Assembly: GCA_900542565.1 (NCBI GenBank)
Contig: UQOC01000017.1
Coordinates: 1 to 40,529 of the forward strand
DNA length: 40,529 nucleotides
Source: an uncultured Eubacteriales bacterium
GTDB lineage: Bacteria > Bacillota > Clostridia > Peptostreptococcales > Anaerovoracaceae
Direction of reading: 5' to 3'
Shown: one piece after another, positions 40,416 through 40,529 of the stretch
Layout: the number at the start of each line of letters is the position of its first letter
How positions within the stretch are numbered: the stretch's first letter is position 1
Notes under the pieces: generated by a model
Database searches by the model: none
The model's input: only the letters and a program-made list of their open reading frames with translations
What the model was told of the DNA's origin: nothing
Program-made: the position numbers and the translations under genes

Positions 40416-40529
40416 TACGGAGGTGGCATGCGGCCAGGGATGTCGGAGGCTAGGCCGGGGCGTGTCACATACACTGCGTCCTGTATATGTCCTGTGTATC
40501 TGTCTCTCCGCAGCTGTACCGGCTGGGCC

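Noticed and set aside
40421..40529. Right-edge sequence as part of a further gene
   Set aside because: No open frame with a start or a recognisable motif was found in the last ~110 bases; nothing can be supported there.

Overview
The window looks like chromosome from an anaerobic, endospore-former-type Firmicute (class Clostridia), G+C near one half by eye. The grounds are a perfect HrcA/CIRCE operator, a Bacillus-type LexA box, strong AGGAGG ribosome binding sites, a rubredoxin-fused glutamate-synthase-like protein, and many tightly packed co-directional genes with ATGA overlaps. No rRNA, tRNA, CRISPR array or intact mobile element was seen. Genus cannot be set from the sequence alone.

Region 1 (1-9.3 kb) holds small independent units: the 3' part of a radical SAM/SPASM gene; a secreted CHAP hydrolase; an SOS-controlled Y-family polymerase with a YolD-like partner (LexA box inside the promoter spacer); a small XRE regulator; a rubredoxin + FMN glutamate-synthase-like protein; two Hsp20 chaperones behind CIRCE; an unknown membrane-anchored protein; and a MerR-LysR regulator pair.

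Region 2 (9.4-18.1 kb, minus strand) is a nine-gene run: YczE-like membrane protein, threonine synthase, DUF3267 HExxH membrane protein, MoeA, a MobA-MobB fusion, a MoeA-like protein with a C-terminal cysteine cluster, then modA, modB, modC. It handles molybdate uptake and late molybdenum-cofactor assembly. The client molybdoenzymes are not in the window.

Region 3 (18.1-18.7 kb) is a gene-free stretch of G/C-rich sequence and interlocking short repeats, possibly remains of a mobile element.

Region 4 (18.7-40.4 kb, minus strand) is the most interesting part. A CBS/PAS/AAA+/Fis activator of sigma-54 promoters is followed by its terminator, three copies of the palindrome TGCCA-N4-TGGCA, a -24/-12 promoter, and about 16 closely spaced genes over 20 kb. 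These encode a divergent HMG-CoA-lyase-like enzyme, an NAD-type class II HMG-CoA reductase, both subunits of aconitase X, a YtcJ-like amidohydrolase, a complete peptide-type ABC importer, a DUF917 protein, an M20D amidohydrolase, a split transketolase, a zinc alcohol dehydrogenase, a RocB-like M20 peptidase and a BCCT transporter. The BCCT gene has an apparent one-base frameshift in its first codons.

My inference is an inducible catabolic system that imports amide- or peptide-like compounds, hydrolyses them and sends a mevalonate- or anhydromevalonate-like acid through aconitase X, HMG-CoA reductase run oxidatively and a lyase to acetyl units. The individual families are recognised from the sequence; the combined pathway is a hypothesis.
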